A stretch of DNA of 64,000 nucleotides, from assembly GCA_944391715.1 (NCBI GenBank), contig CALXUP010000004.1, positions 1 through 64,000 on the forward strand. Direction: 5' to 3'. The notes beneath the pieces were generated by a model. The model saw only the letters and a list, made by a program, of their open reading frames with translations, was not told the origin of the DNA and made no database searches. Within the stretch, counting starts at the first letter, position 1, and each line of letters opens with the position of its first letter. Of the stretch, positions 41,224-50,470 are shown in pieces. The stretch comes from an uncultured Alphaproteobacteria bacterium. Lineage in GTDB: Bacteria > Pseudomonadota > Alphaproteobacteria > RF32 > CAG-239. The translations under genes and the position numbers were made by a program.

Positions 41224-43875
41224 CTACTCTGTTTTTTCCTGCCCTTTGCCGGCAGAAGGATCGGCTGTGTTTTTCTCTTGAACATCAGCGACCGCCTCAT
41301 TCTCCTCGGCACCCTTTTCTAAAGATGCCTGCTGTTGTGCAACCGGTTCGTCAAGCTGCATCAGAGTCCCGACATTTTTATTATCTATCGCAAGCCTGTC
41401 TGCATCTTTTTGCGGTACCGCTTTCATCTCCTCTGTTTCCGGCAAAATATCGCCGGGAATACCCAGTTCATCCCCCAATTCATCAAATTCGGAAACAGTT
41501 TCCGGAGACAAAATACGGCTGTCTTCCTCTTTTGGCTGTTCTTCAGGTTGTTCAGCCGCAGACGTCTCTGAAACTGCGTTTTCACTTTCCCCGGCTTTTT
41601 CATCCGGCATTATGGCAGCAGGCTCTTTTTCCGGCAAAGGCAATGTGCTTTCTTCGGAAACCGCGATGTTTTCCCCGGTTATCTGTTGTTCTTCCGCAGG
41701 TTCAGATTGAACAGAACCTTTTTCTTTGGGCTGTTCAACGTTGTTCTTTTGACGATTCTGCTCCGTTTTTTGTTCGATAGGAACAGATTTTTCTTTCGGA
41801 GAATCAACAGATTCTGAAGTTTTCTTCACGCTGCTGCCGTCGGCTTTAATCTCATTACCTTTAGCCTTGACCGGAGTCTTTGCTTTTTCAGCAGCTAAGC
41901 CGGCTTTTTTCACAACCGGTGCAGTTCCGGTTTTCGGCAATATGGCCTTAGGTTTACCGACAGTACCGGAAACTTTCTGAGCCTTCTTCCACTCTTGATA
42001 CCAGACCTTAAATTTCTCCGATGCACTGCTGATATCCTCTTTGGTAATTTTACGTTCATCCAATGCCTTAACCAGATTTTTATAAACCTCGGCATGAACG
42101 CCCAAAGCTTTTTCAGGATGGCACTCGCCTTTTTTAAACAGATACTTTTGCAAAATTTCGGGAGCCAGACAAATTTCTTTTTTAATGCCAAACCCCTGAC
42201 GCAAAGGATCTCTGATTGCCATAGACACGCTTTGTCTGTTTTGCAGATTCTCAGCCGCAACCGTCGTCACATTATCGTCAAGCCCGTTCAGTCCCTGAAT
42301 AATCAGAACAGTATTCTTTGCCTGACCGCTTTTGTGCAGTTTATCCATAAAGGCCTGCAAACTTCCGTAAGTACAAGCCAATTGGTCAAAATAAGCATCG
42401 CGCTTTTTGGTCAGAGGCGCCGGCTGCCCAAAGCTCAAATCGTCTTTGCGCGTCCAGAGATTAATCGGTTTTATCCGGCAAAATTCATCATAAACATACA
42501 TATCCGCCGGCAAATCCATATGAACAAAATAAGCGGCATCTTTTTTAGTCCCGGCGATGTCTGCGGCAACCCGGTCAAGAACTTTAAAAGAATCAACCAC
42601 ATAAAGCCGGTCATAAGACGTGCCGACAAAAGGCACGTTATCCACGTTCAAAAAAGCATCCAAAACCGAATACAATACGGAAGAACCTTTGACCAGTCCG
42701 GTGCTTTCCAACCACTCCCCGGCCAGAACTAAAGTCTTATCGGCCGTTGTCAACCGGCTGCCGGCAATATTAAGCGGAAAATTGTTTTTCTCAACACAAT
42801 GATTAGCTGCCGGCCCGTTATTCTTCAGACAAAGCTCAAGCCCCCTGGTCTGATAGGCGTTGATTTCATAGCCCGAACGGGATAAAACATCAAAAATTTT
42901 ATTGTCTTTCAAATAAGCCCTGTCCGAATTAACCCGGCTGAAATCCCAGTTTCCAAACGTCCACGGATTCTTCAGGACAAAAGTTTCCGGCTTTTTATTA
43001 CTGCCGGCATTTAACGTGCTTACCAGATTTTTAACGGCATCTTTATCGGCCACCATCGCATTGGTATACATGGTAAAATCGTTGTCGTTATAAAAGCCGA
43101 GCATTGCAGATAAAGCCTTTTGAGCCTTCGGATTATCTTTTGCCACCGATTGCAGATACGAATACGAGGCCAAATTCGGCATGGCAATATACACAAACTT
43201 TTTGCCTTTGCCGCGGGGCGCATCGGCCGGATTCTCATAAACAATGCGGAAATTGTGGTCTTTATTGCGCTCAATATAAGAATCAAAAACGATTCCGGCA
43301 AAAATCAGCAGCAAAATGCCGATAAAATAAGTTACGGTAGATTTCCGGGCCATCTTGCCGAAAACAAACATAACCAAGGCAACAAGCGCCGCCAATATAT
43401 AATGGGAATATTCGGCAAAATAGGAAGAGTCGTTTCCGGCATAAAGCTTTGCCCAGTCATACAAAACGGCTCCTTTGTCAAACAAGGCAAACTGGTTCAT
43501 CGTCGCCAGAAAGACTGCCGCAGCCACCGCCGCCAAAAACAGATTTTGTAAAAACTCCGAGAAAGAAAACAAAAAGACAAAAACAAAACAAAACGCCGTT
43601 ATTCCGGCCAAAATCATCAAAACTTCATCAACCGGCAACACCTGTGTGCCAAAGATACCCATACTTCCGGCACCGCAGAACAGCACAAAATTTATACCCA
43701 GCAGCAAAGAGGCAATAAGCGTTTTCTGCAGCAAATCCAGAAGATAAACCCAAAATTTGCGTCTTTTTTTAGGTTTCTGGATATTTTGTTTTTTGGCAGG
43801 AGCCTTAACCGGTTGCGGTTTGGGCTGAGGTTGGGGTTCAGGCCTTTGTTCGGAACTAATAATTACATCATCCAT
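41224..43875 (-). CDS. Membrane protein with degenerate sulfatase/phosphoethanolamine-transferase fold and acidic tail
   Basis: 883 aa in three parts. A Pro/Gln/Lys-rich cytosolic N-terminus is followed by about five membrane helices (residues 45-200). A periplasmic domain (about 220-600) has the order of alkaline-phosphatase-superfamily proteins: KFVYIAMPNLASYSYL, a VLSRSGYEINAYQTRG segment, YFVHMDLPADMYVYDE, and NTVLIIQGLNG. Active members have D-H-G in the last motif; here it is GLNG, and no nucleophile Thr/Ser is obvious. The last 270 residues are Glu/Pro/Ala/Lys-rich and probably disordered. An enzyme role is doubtful; it could be a scaffold or sensor. Confidence 0.6.
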   Translation of the reverse strand: MDDVIISSEQRPEPQPQPKPQPVKAPAKKQNIQKPKKRRKFWVYLLDLLQKTLIASLLLGINFVLFCGAGSMGIFGTQVLPVDEVLMILAGITAFCFVFVFLFSFSEFLQNLFLAAVAAAVFLATMNQFALFDKGAVLYDWAKLYAGNDSSYFAEYSHYILAALVALVMFVFGKMARKSTVTYFIGILLLIFAGIVFDSYIERNKDHNFRIVYENPADAPRGKGKKFVYIAMPNLASYSYLQSVAKDNPKAQKALSAMLGFYNDNDFTMYTNAMVADKDAVKNLVSTLNAGSNKKPETFVLKNPWTFGNWDFSRVNSDRAYLKDNKIFDVLSRSGYEINAYQTRGLELCLKNNGPAANHCVEKNNFPLNIAGSRLTTADKTLVLAGEWLESTGLVKGSSVLYSVLDAFLNVDNVPFVGTSYDRLYVVDSFKVLDRVAADIAGTKKDAAYFVHMDLPADMYVYDEFCRIKPINLWTRKDDLSFGQPAPLTKKRDAYFDQLACTYGSLQAFMDKLHKSGQAKNTVLIIQGLNGLDDNVTTVAAENLQNRQSVSMAIRDPLRQGFGIKKEICLAPEILQKYLFKKGECHPEKALGVHAEVYKNLVKALDERKITKEDISSASEKFKVWYQEWKKAQKVSGTVGKPKAILPKTGTAPVVKKAGLAAEKAKTPVKAKGNEIKADGSSVKKTSESVDSPKEKSVPIEQKTEQNRQKNNVEQPKEKGSVQSEPAEEQQITGENIAVSEESTLPLPEKEPAAIMPDEKAGESENAVSETSAAEQPEEQPKEEDSRILSPETVSEFDELGDELGIPGDILPETEEMKAVPQKDADRLAIDNKNVGTLMQLDEPVAQQQASLEKGAEENEAVADVQEKNTADPSAGKGQEKTE

Positions 43876-43949
43876 TTCTGTGACTTTCCCAAATTATTCA
43901 ACGTAAACGATTGGAAAATATAATAAACGATTTTGCTGATATTTAAAGC

Positions 43950-43986
43950 AAAAAACCTCAGGGCTTGCATAACTCCTGAGGTTTTT
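43950..43986 (-). terminator. Terminator of rpsD
   Basis: CCTCAGG and CCTGAGG form the stem; the minus strand continues with TTTTTT. Confidence 0.88.
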
Positions 43987-44005
43987 GATTTTCCGACCGG
44001 ATTGA

Positions 44006-44620
44006 CTATCTTGAGTAGAACTCGATAACCAAGTTCGGTTCCTGATGGCAGGCATAAGGAATATCGTCAAATTTCGGAACAAAAGTATATTTGGCAGTCA
44101 GTTTTTTGCTGTCAACTTCCAAATATCCCGGAAAATCACGGCTGGTCGATTCAACTGCGGCAATAACGATCGGCAGCTGTTTAGACTTTTCACGAACTTC
44201 AATAACGTCCCCAGCTTTAACCATATAAGAAGGAATGTTTACTTTTTTACCGTTAACCAGAATATGACCATGGTTAACAAACTGGCGGGCGGCAAAAATC
44301 GTCGGAACGAATTTGGCCTTGTAAACCAGGTTGTCCAAACGGGATTCCAAAATACCGACCAGATTTTCGGCGGCATCGCCGGTTCTGCGGACGGCTTCAA
44401 CATAATATTTGTGGAACTGTTTTTCAGAAACGTTACCGTAATAGGTTTTCAATTTCTGTTTGGCATAAAGCTGTTCACCGTAGTCAGTCTGTTTTTTTCT
44501 TCTCTGACCGTGCTGACCCGGAGCATATTCTCTTTTGGCAAAAGAGCTGTTCGGGTTGCCCCACAAACTGCTCAGATATGTACGTTCAACTTTTTTCTTT
44601 GCAGAAACAATACTTTTCAT
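44006..44620 (-). CDS. rpsD: 30S ribosomal protein S4
   Basis: 204 aa, the normal size. Marks are [19 protein letters not shown], the S4 RNA-binding domain [37 protein letters not shown], cited in part, and the C-terminal LVIEFYSR. S4 nucleates assembly of the 30S body. It stands alone with its own promoter and a 125-base leader, as in many Alphaproteobacteria. Confidence 0.98.
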   Translation of the reverse strand: MKSIVSAKKKVERTYLSSLWGNPNSSFAKREYAPGQHGQRRKKQTDYGEQLYAKQKLKTYYGNVSEKQFHKYYVEAVRRTGDAAENLVGILESRLDNLVYKAKFVPTIFAARQFVNHGHILVNGKKVNIPSYMVKAGDVIEVREKSKQLPIVIAAVESTSRDFPGYLEVDSKKLTAKYTFVPKFDDIPYACHQEPNLVIEFYSR

Positions 44621-44780
44621 AAATTTTTCCTTTTTTAATTCATTAACATTATTGTCCCGATAGTTTTACGCTGCGATAAACAATGCCCTGGGCTTTGTTT
44701 CCGCCCGCAAAACGGGGTTTATGTTCAACCCGCATTCTCGGAAGTGAGCGTAATTTACAACAAATAATCGGATATTTCAA
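44621..44780 (-). promoter_or_regulatory. rpsD promoter and structured leader
   Basis: On the minus strand TTGAAA (44780-44775), 17 bases, TAAATT (44757-44752). The leader of about 125 bases is GC-rich, unlike other leaders here, with CCCG-TTTTG-CGGG and a GCCCAGGGC segment. S4 often represses its own translation through a leader structure, so autoregulation is plausible. Confidence 0.55.
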
Positions 44781-44856
44781 GAAAAATATTCAAAAATATC
44801 TGGATTTTTCACACAAATAACCTAATATTAAGACAACAAAGGAGTTTCTTGCACAA

Positions 44857-46632
44857 ATGTCTTACAATCTGCTTTTTCAACGCGCATTAGCCCTGCACGA
44901 TGCCGGAGACCTTGCGGCCGCGGAGCAAATATACCGGCAAATTCTGGAAACCTCGCCCCGCCAGCCTGACGTACTGAACCTGCTGGGGCTCATTGCCCAG
45001 GAACGGGGGATAGAACAGGAAGCCGTAAATCTGTTTTATCAGGCCATCCGCTATGCGCCGGAAGAAAAAGCGTCTTATTATTTTAACTTGGGCGTTTCTC
45101 TGGCAAATTGGCATAAACCGTACGAAGCGGCCGAAGCTTTTCAAAAAGTCATCTCACTGGCTCCGGAAATCAAAGAAACATATCTGCACCTCGGAAACCT
45201 GTATCGGGATGAGGGAGAAGAAGAAAAAGCCCGCAGTTACTATGAACAGGCAATTATAAAAGATCCGCAGTATTACGAAGCAAAAGTCCGGCTTGCCCTG
45301 CTCGGCCGCGAAGAAGAAATCCTGCCGGCATTAGAAGCTCTTTCCCGTCAAAATCCGCAAGAACCTTTGGCTTTTTATCACCTGGCCGAAATCTTCCGCC
45401 GCCGGAAAGATTTTCAAAAAGCGGAAAATTATGCTCAAAAAGCCTTGCAGCTTGCGCCGCAAAATGCCGACATCAATCTTTTGCTCGGAGAAATCAGCCT
45501 GCAAAGCAGTCAAGAAGAACAAGCCCGGCAGTTTTTTTTCCGCACGCTTGAGCTGGCGCCGGACAATATTCCCGCCCTTGTCAACTGCGCGGGCTTTCTG
45601 GCAGAAACCAATCCGGAAAAAGCCGAAAAGCTCTATCTCAGGGTCATTGAACTGGATAAGAAAAATTTTGACGCCTATCTTAATTACGCCGTTTTGCTGC
45701 AAAAGCAAAAACGCCTTCCCGAGGCTTTGGAAACCTACCGCAGCGCTATTCTGATAAACCCGGAATCTGCCGAAGCCTCCAATAACCTCGGACTGATATT
45801 AAAAGATACCGGCGATTGCACTGAAGCGCTGGGCTTGCTGTTCAATGCCCTAAAGCATGCCCCGGAAAAAGAAGAAATATCGCTAAACATTATGGAAACC
45901 CTCGTTTCCTTTTACCGTTCGGGCAAAAGCGAAGATGCAAAAAAAATCGCTGCCAACTGGGCCGCCCAATACCCGGCCAATATCTACGCCCGGCATATCG
46001 ACGCCGTTTTTAAAGGAGAAAACATTGCGCTTGATAAAGTTTTTATTCAAAAGTTTTTTAACCGTTTCGCTGATACTTACGAGCTGGTTCTCCAGAATGT
46101 TGGTTACCAGCTTCCGCGAAACTTTAGAAGCCTTGCAGGAGATGTTAAAGGTACCATTGTGGATCTGGGGTGTGGTTCGGGGCTTATCGGAGAAGCTCTT
46201 AAAACGCCGCAAAACCAAATAATCGGCGTAGACCTTTCTCCCAAAATGCTTGCGCTGGCAGAGAAAAAAAACATTTATGCCGCTTTAATCGAAAGCGACA
46301 TTACGGATTATCTGCAAAACAAACTGCCCCCGGAAACGGCACTGATTGCCGCTGCCGATGTATTTTGCTATCTTGACAATCCGGAAGGAATCATCAGGCT
46401 CTGCACCCCGCACCGGCTGATATTCTCAATCGAAACTTCTGCCGAAACCCCGGACTTCAAACTCTCCGAAACCGGAAGATATAAACATAATCCTTTGTAT
46501 ATTAACAACATTTTAACCAAACACGGCTACACTTCAATAAAGCAGACGCCTTTAACGCTCAGAACCGAAAACGGCAAACCGGTTGAAGGAGTTGTTTTCA
46601 CCGCACAATCAAAGGAGGCCGGAAATGACTGA
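44857..46632 (+). CDS. TPR protein with C-terminal methyltransferase domain
   Basis: 591 aa. Residues 1-370 form about ten tetratricopeptide repeats (for example AEQIYRQILETSPRQPDVLNL; AAEAFQKVISLAPEIKETY). Residues 400-590 form a class I SAM-dependent methyltransferase with motif I IVDLGCGSGLIGEAL and acidic motif VDLSPKML. TPR-methyltransferase proteins of this kind are common in Alphaproteobacteria. The substrate is unknown. The 3' end overlaps the NUDIX gene by eight bases. Confidence 0.9.
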   Translation: MSYNLLFQRALALHDAGDLAAAEQIYRQILETSPRQPDVLNLLGLIAQERGIEQEAVNLFYQAIRYAPEEKASYYFNLGVSLANWHKPYEAAEAFQKVISLAPEIKETYLHLGNLYRDEGEEEKARSYYEQAIIKDPQYYEAKVRLALLGREEEILPALEALSRQNPQEPLAFYHLAEIFRRRKDFQKAENYAQKALQLAPQNADINLLLGEISLQSSQEEQARQFFFRTLELAPDNIPALVNCAGFLAETNPEKAEKLYLRVIELDKKNFDAYLNYAVLLQKQKRLPEALETYRSAILINPESAEASNNLGLILKDTGDCTEALGLLFNALKHAPEKEEISLNIMETLVSFYRSGKSEDAKKIAANWAAQYPANIYARHIDAVFKGENIALDKVFIQKFFNRFADTYELVLQNVGYQLPRNFRSLAGDVKGTIVDLGCGSGLIGEALKTPQNQIIGVDLSPKMLALAEKKNIYAALIESDITDYLQNKLPPETALIAAADVFCYLDNPEGIIRLCTPHRLIFSIETSAETPDFKLSETGRYKHNPLYINNILTKHGYTSIKQTPLTLRTENGKPVEGVVFTAQSKEAGND

Positions 46633-47266
46633 AATGCAAATAGACATTTATGACGAGATGATGAATCCTCTGGGAACGGCATCCATTCTTCAAGCTCATC
46701 AGGAAGGCTTATGGCATAAGTCTTTTCATTGCTGGATTGTCAAACGGGGAGCCAATCACGACCATAAAGTCTGGATTCAGCTCCGCAGCAAAGACAAATA
46801 CAACAGTCCGCAAAAGCTCGATGTTTCCGCCGCCGGACACCTCAGAGCCGGAGAAGAGCCCAAAGCCGGAATTCGTAAAGCCGAAGAAGAACTCGGCTTA
46901 AAAATCCCGCAGCAGGAAATCAACAAACTTTTTACCGCACGTCATATTACCACGCGGCGCAATTATAAAAACTACGAATTCAACCCGACCTATTTGTATG
47001 AAACCGACAAAGAACTGAGCGACCTGATATTGAAAAAAGACCAGGTTGACGGCATATTCGAAGCCGGGTTAAAAGACCTGCAAAACCTGTTCAACAAAAA
47101 GGTTTCAAAAATCTTCATCGGCGGACTGAAGGCTGATGACGAAGGCCGCTTGCAGCCGCATACCGGCTCGGTCGGCATCAATGACTTTGTCGCCCATGAT
47201 ATCAAATATTATCAAAAAGCCCTCAAAACGATTGAAAACTATTTTGAAGGAAAATCTCTTGCCTGA
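46625..47266 (+). CDS. NUDIX hydrolase
   Basis: 213 aa with the Nudix box GHLRAGEEPKAGIRKAEEELG; the usual Arg of the RE pair is Lys, but the Glu cluster is kept. The overall size and IDIYDEMMNPLGTA at the N-terminus resemble the IPP-isomerase-like/YfcD group. The substrate is unknown. The start at 46625 is set by a perfect ribosome site (AAAGGAGG). It overlaps both neighbours, so the three genes form one unit. Confidence 0.88.
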   Translation: MTEMQIDIYDEMMNPLGTASILQAHQEGLWHKSFHCWIVKRGANHDHKVWIQLRSKDKYNSPQKLDVSAAGHLRAGEEPKAGIRKAEEELGLKIPQQEINKLFTARHITTRRNYKNYEFNPTYLYETDKELSDLILKKDQVDGIFEAGLKDLQNLFNKKVSKIFIGGLKADDEGRLQPHTGSVGINDFVAHDIKYYQKALKTIENYFEGKSLA

Positions 47267-47690
47267 GATTCAGACACTAACCGCCGCCGATTATCCTGAA
47301 ATTCTGAATATATGGGAGGTTTCCGTCCGGGCCACGCATCATTTTCTAAAACCCGGAGAAATAGAATTTTACAAACCGCTGATATTAAAATATGCCCTGC
47401 CGGAACTGGTGCATTTGTTCGGCATCCGACAAAATAACAAGCTCTGTGGCTTTATCGGGTTGTCAGAACAAAAAATCGAAATGCTTTTTATCGCACCGGA
47501 ATATTTCTGCCGCGGTTTGGGCTCCCTGCTCCTCAATCATGCCGTAATGCTCGGTTACAAATTGGTTGACGTAAACGAAGAAAACCCCGAAGCGCTCAAA
47601 TTTTATCAGCGTCGGGGCTTTCATGTCATTTCACGGGATGAGCTTGACGACAACGGCAAACCCCACCCCATTCTGCATCTGAGTCTTTAG
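47259..47690 (+). CDS. GNAT family N-acetyltransferase
   Basis: 143 aa with the acetyl-CoA-binding segment FIAPEYFCRGLGSLLLNHAV (R/Q-x-x-G-x-G/A type) and YQRRGFHVI at the end. The start is TTG at 47259, supported by AAGGA seven bases upstream and by the overlap with the NUDIX stop; no ATG fits. The acceptor substrate cannot be assigned. The stop abuts that of pmbA on the other strand. Confidence 0.87.
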   Translation: MPEIQTLTAADYPEILNIWEVSVRATHHFLKPGEIEFYKPLILKYALPELVHLFGIRQNNKLCGFIGLSEQKIEMLFIAPEYFCRGLGSLLLNHAVMLGYKLVDVNEENPEALKFYQRRGFHVISRDELDDNGKPHPILHLSL

Positions 47691-49022
47691 CTACTTCCCG
47701 CCGATGGTCAAACCGTCAACCCAAACCGTCGGGGAACCGAAACCGGAAGTCCTGAACTCCAAGTCATCGGCAATCATTTTAATATCTTTCAGCAGCTGAT
47801 AATAATTTCCGGCAACGGTAAACTGCACCAGCGGCCGGGTAATTTTTCCGCCCTCAATCAGATACCCTCTGGCGCCGAACGAAAAATCACCCGACACCAT
47901 ATGAAAACCGGCATGAAGTCCGTTCAGACGGTCAATATAAACACCGTCTTTAACCTGTTCCAACAGCTCTTGTTTAGAAACATTTCCCGGTTGCAAATAC
48001 AAATTCATCGTCTCAACGGCACCGTTCCACCCGGCGCCGTTTCCGGTCGGAGCCACACCGTCTTTGTGTGCCGTTTTCAGACTGTGCAAATAAGTCTGCA
48101 AAACCCCGCCGGCAATAATATCTTTTTTGCGTGTCGGCACACCCTCCCCGTCAAACGACGTTGTGGCATACCCGCCCTTCAGCAACGAATCATCCGTTAT
48201 CGTCACAATCGGCGCGGCCACAAGCTGTCCGATTTTTCCGGCAAATTGCGATTTTTGTTTCTGAATGTTTAACGCCGAAGCAATACCTTCCAGAAAGGCC
48301 AAAATATCGGTAAAGCATTTATTTTCAAAAACAACTTCTGTCATACCGCTTTCCGGCTTTATGCCGTTCAGACGGCTGAGTGCATCTTCCGTTGCTTTTC
48401 CGGCAATAAAGGCGGCGTCAAAATCTTCCTCTTTGTCAAAGGCCACACCTTTATACCCCCATTCCTTACAATTGCCGTCTTCTGCCGTTACCATAACCGA
48501 ACAGCCGGCACTTTCATCTTCCCGACTAAGATCAAGTCCGAGTGAATTGCGCATAATCCGTCGGTTTTTGCCTTGAGAAAATACCACCTTTTGAACCTGC
48601 GTAATCCTTTTGTCGGCAGCATAAGCTCTTTTCTCGATCTCCTGCATAAAAGCAACCGGATTCAACGCCGACAGACGGCCGGGCAGCGGACGATACGATT
48701 CCGCCTTGACATATTCTCCTTTGCCGTCATAAAAAAAGTTTTCTTCCCCTTCCCCGATAAGCCGGGCATTTTCCATCGCCGACTTAACAATCTCCGGAAT
48801 TGTCGCTTCATCAAAATTTCCGCTACAGCAATAGCCGACTTTACCATCTTTCTTAACTGCCAAAGACAAGCTCTGGTCTTCCGTCGCCGATTGTTTCTCT
48901 ATTTTTCCTTCAAAAAGCTCCAGTCTTTGCCTGTCAGCATAAGCGTATTCAATCTGAAACTCATCCGCGCCGGATTTCTGCGCCTCGGCATAAACCGCAT
49001 CGACAAACTTCTGCACATTCAT
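47691..49022 (-). CDS. pmbA: TldE/PmbA family metalloprotease subunit
   Basis: 443 aa; partner of TldD. In E. coli the TldD/TldE heterodimer degrades unfolded peptides and matures microcin B17 and PQQ-type precursors. Family marks: EIEYAYADRQRLELFEGK, SLSLAVKKDGKVG, TSFDGEGVPTRKKDIIAGG and GARGYLIEGGKITRPLVQF. The start at 49022 overlaps the tldD stop by one base, with GGAGGG upstream. PmbA subunits lack the HExxxH site of TldD, as here. Confidence 0.95.
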   Translation of the reverse strand: MNVQKFVDAVYAEAQKSGADEFQIEYAYADRQRLELFEGKIEKQSATEDQSLSLAVKKDGKVGYCCSGNFDEATIPEIVKSAMENARLIGEGEENFFYDGKGEYVKAESYRPLPGRLSALNPVAFMQEIEKRAYAADKRITQVQKVVFSQGKNRRIMRNSLGLDLSREDESAGCSVMVTAEDGNCKEWGYKGVAFDKEEDFDAAFIAGKATEDALSRLNGIKPESGMTEVVFENKCFTDILAFLEGIASALNIQKQKSQFAGKIGQLVAAPIVTITDDSLLKGGYATTSFDGEGVPTRKKDIIAGGVLQTYLHSLKTAHKDGVAPTGNGAGWNGAVETMNLYLQPGNVSKQELLEQVKDGVYIDRLNGLHAGFHMVSGDFSFGARGYLIEGGKITRPLVQFTVAGNYYQLLKDIKMIADDLEFRTSGFGSPTVWVDGLTIGGK

Positions 49023-50407
49023 TATTTCTGCCCTCCGACCGTTAATTCTTTCACCCTGATTGTCGGCTGTCCGACTGTTGTCGGAATACTGCCGGAAATT
49101 GAGCCGCACATTCCGCAGGCATAAGCCATATTATTCCCGACCATATCAATATTCGGCAGAATATCCGCCCCATGTCCGACAAGTTTAGCACCTTTTACCT
49201 GTGTGCCGATTTTTCCGTTTTCAATCAAATAAGCCTCATCCACTGAAAAATTAAATTCTCCGGTCGTCGGATGAACCGATCCGCCGCCCATTTTTTTAGC
49301 ATAAAGACCGTGCGGAGTTGCGGCAATAATTTCTTCTTCGGTTGATTTTCCATTCAAAATAAGCGTATTGCTCATACGCGATGTCGGAATAAATTTATAA
49401 TTTTCCCGCCGCGACGCGCCGTTGGACGACATTCCCATCCGCCGTCCGCCAAACTTGTCCACCATATAATTTTTCAAAACGCCGTTTTCGATAAGCACCT
49501 TGCGCTGCGTCGGCGTTCCCTCATCGTCAATGTTAATTGACCCCCAGGCATTCGGTATCGTTGCATCGTCAACCGCCGTAACCAGCTCCGACGCTATTCT
49601 CTGCCCCAGTTTTCCGGAAAATTCGGAAGTCCCGGGCGCCACTGACGTTGCTTCCAGACTATGCCCGCAGGCTTCGTGAAAAATCACGCCGCCGAATTCA
49701 TTGCCGATAATCACCGGCATCACCCCGGTCGGACAATCTCCGGCATCCAATTTGTTAACTGCCCGCCGGACAACGTCTTCGGCAATTTCTTCCAGATTAT
49801 AAAGGTCAAAAATCTCCGCTCCGATTAACCCGCCGATATTGCTCTCACCGGCCTGCTCTGTCAGATTATCCCGGCCAACGACGGCGCTCATCACAATCCG
49901 CATCCGGTTTTGTTCGTCTTCCGCCCAGACGCCGTCCGAATTTGCCACCAGAATCTTGCGGCTCTTATAAGCCCCGCTGATATCCGTCCGTAAAACCAGA
50001 GAACTGGCTGCCGCCATATGCTCTGCCACACCGCAATAAATTTCGGCTTCCCGGCTGCGCTCTAATTCAAACGGAGATTTTCTGATTTTATGCTTGTCCT
50101 CAAACGCAACGTCAACCAGGTCAATAATTCTTTTTTCGCTTTTTCCGGCAATAGCCGCCGCAGCTTTATCCGCCGTTTTCAACAGGTTTTCCCTGTCAAG
50201 CAGATTAGTATAGGCATAAGTCTGAAACATTCCCTTAAAAACCCTGATACCGACGCCGCGCAGCAGATTCGTCCCCGCGCTTTCAACCTTTCCGTTCCCG
50301 ACCAGCAGATTCTTGGTCTTGCTGTCTTCGGCAAAAACTTCGGCAAAATCGCCGCCTGTCGACAAGGCTTCATCCAATATTTCCGCAACCAGTTTTTTAT
50401 CCAGCAT
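49022..50407 (-). CDS. tldD: TldD metalloprotease subunit
   Basis: 461 aa, with the zinc site HEACGHSLEA (HExxxH) and family marks GEFNFSVDEAYLIENGKIG and SINIDDEGTPTQRKVLIENG. The start at 50407 has AAAGGAGT upstream. TldD and PmbA subunits combine to make the active protease. No modified-peptide precursor gene is seen nearby, so the role is probably general proteolysis or maturation of a distant peptide. Confidence 0.96.
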   Translation of the reverse strand: MLDKKLVAEILDEALSTGGDFAEVFAEDSKTKNLLVGNGKVESAGTNLLRGVGIRVFKGMFQTYAYTNLLDRENLLKTADKAAAAIAGKSEKRIIDLVDVAFEDKHKIRKSPFELERSREAEIYCGVAEHMAAASSLVLRTDISGAYKSRKILVANSDGVWAEDEQNRMRIVMSAVVGRDNLTEQAGESNIGGLIGAEIFDLYNLEEIAEDVVRRAVNKLDAGDCPTGVMPVIIGNEFGGVIFHEACGHSLEATSVAPGTSEFSGKLGQRIASELVTAVDDATIPNAWGSINIDDEGTPTQRKVLIENGVLKNYMVDKFGGRRMGMSSNGASRRENYKFIPTSRMSNTLILNGKSTEEEIIAATPHGLYAKKMGGGSVHPTTGEFNFSVDEAYLIENGKIGTQVKGAKLVGHGADILPNIDMVGNNMAYACGMCGSISGSIPTTVGQPTIRVKELTVGGQK

Positions 50408-50470
50408 AAAAACACTCCTTTCACAATCGCAAAAGGAGTGTAACATACCTGTCATCCGATTTCTACAAAA

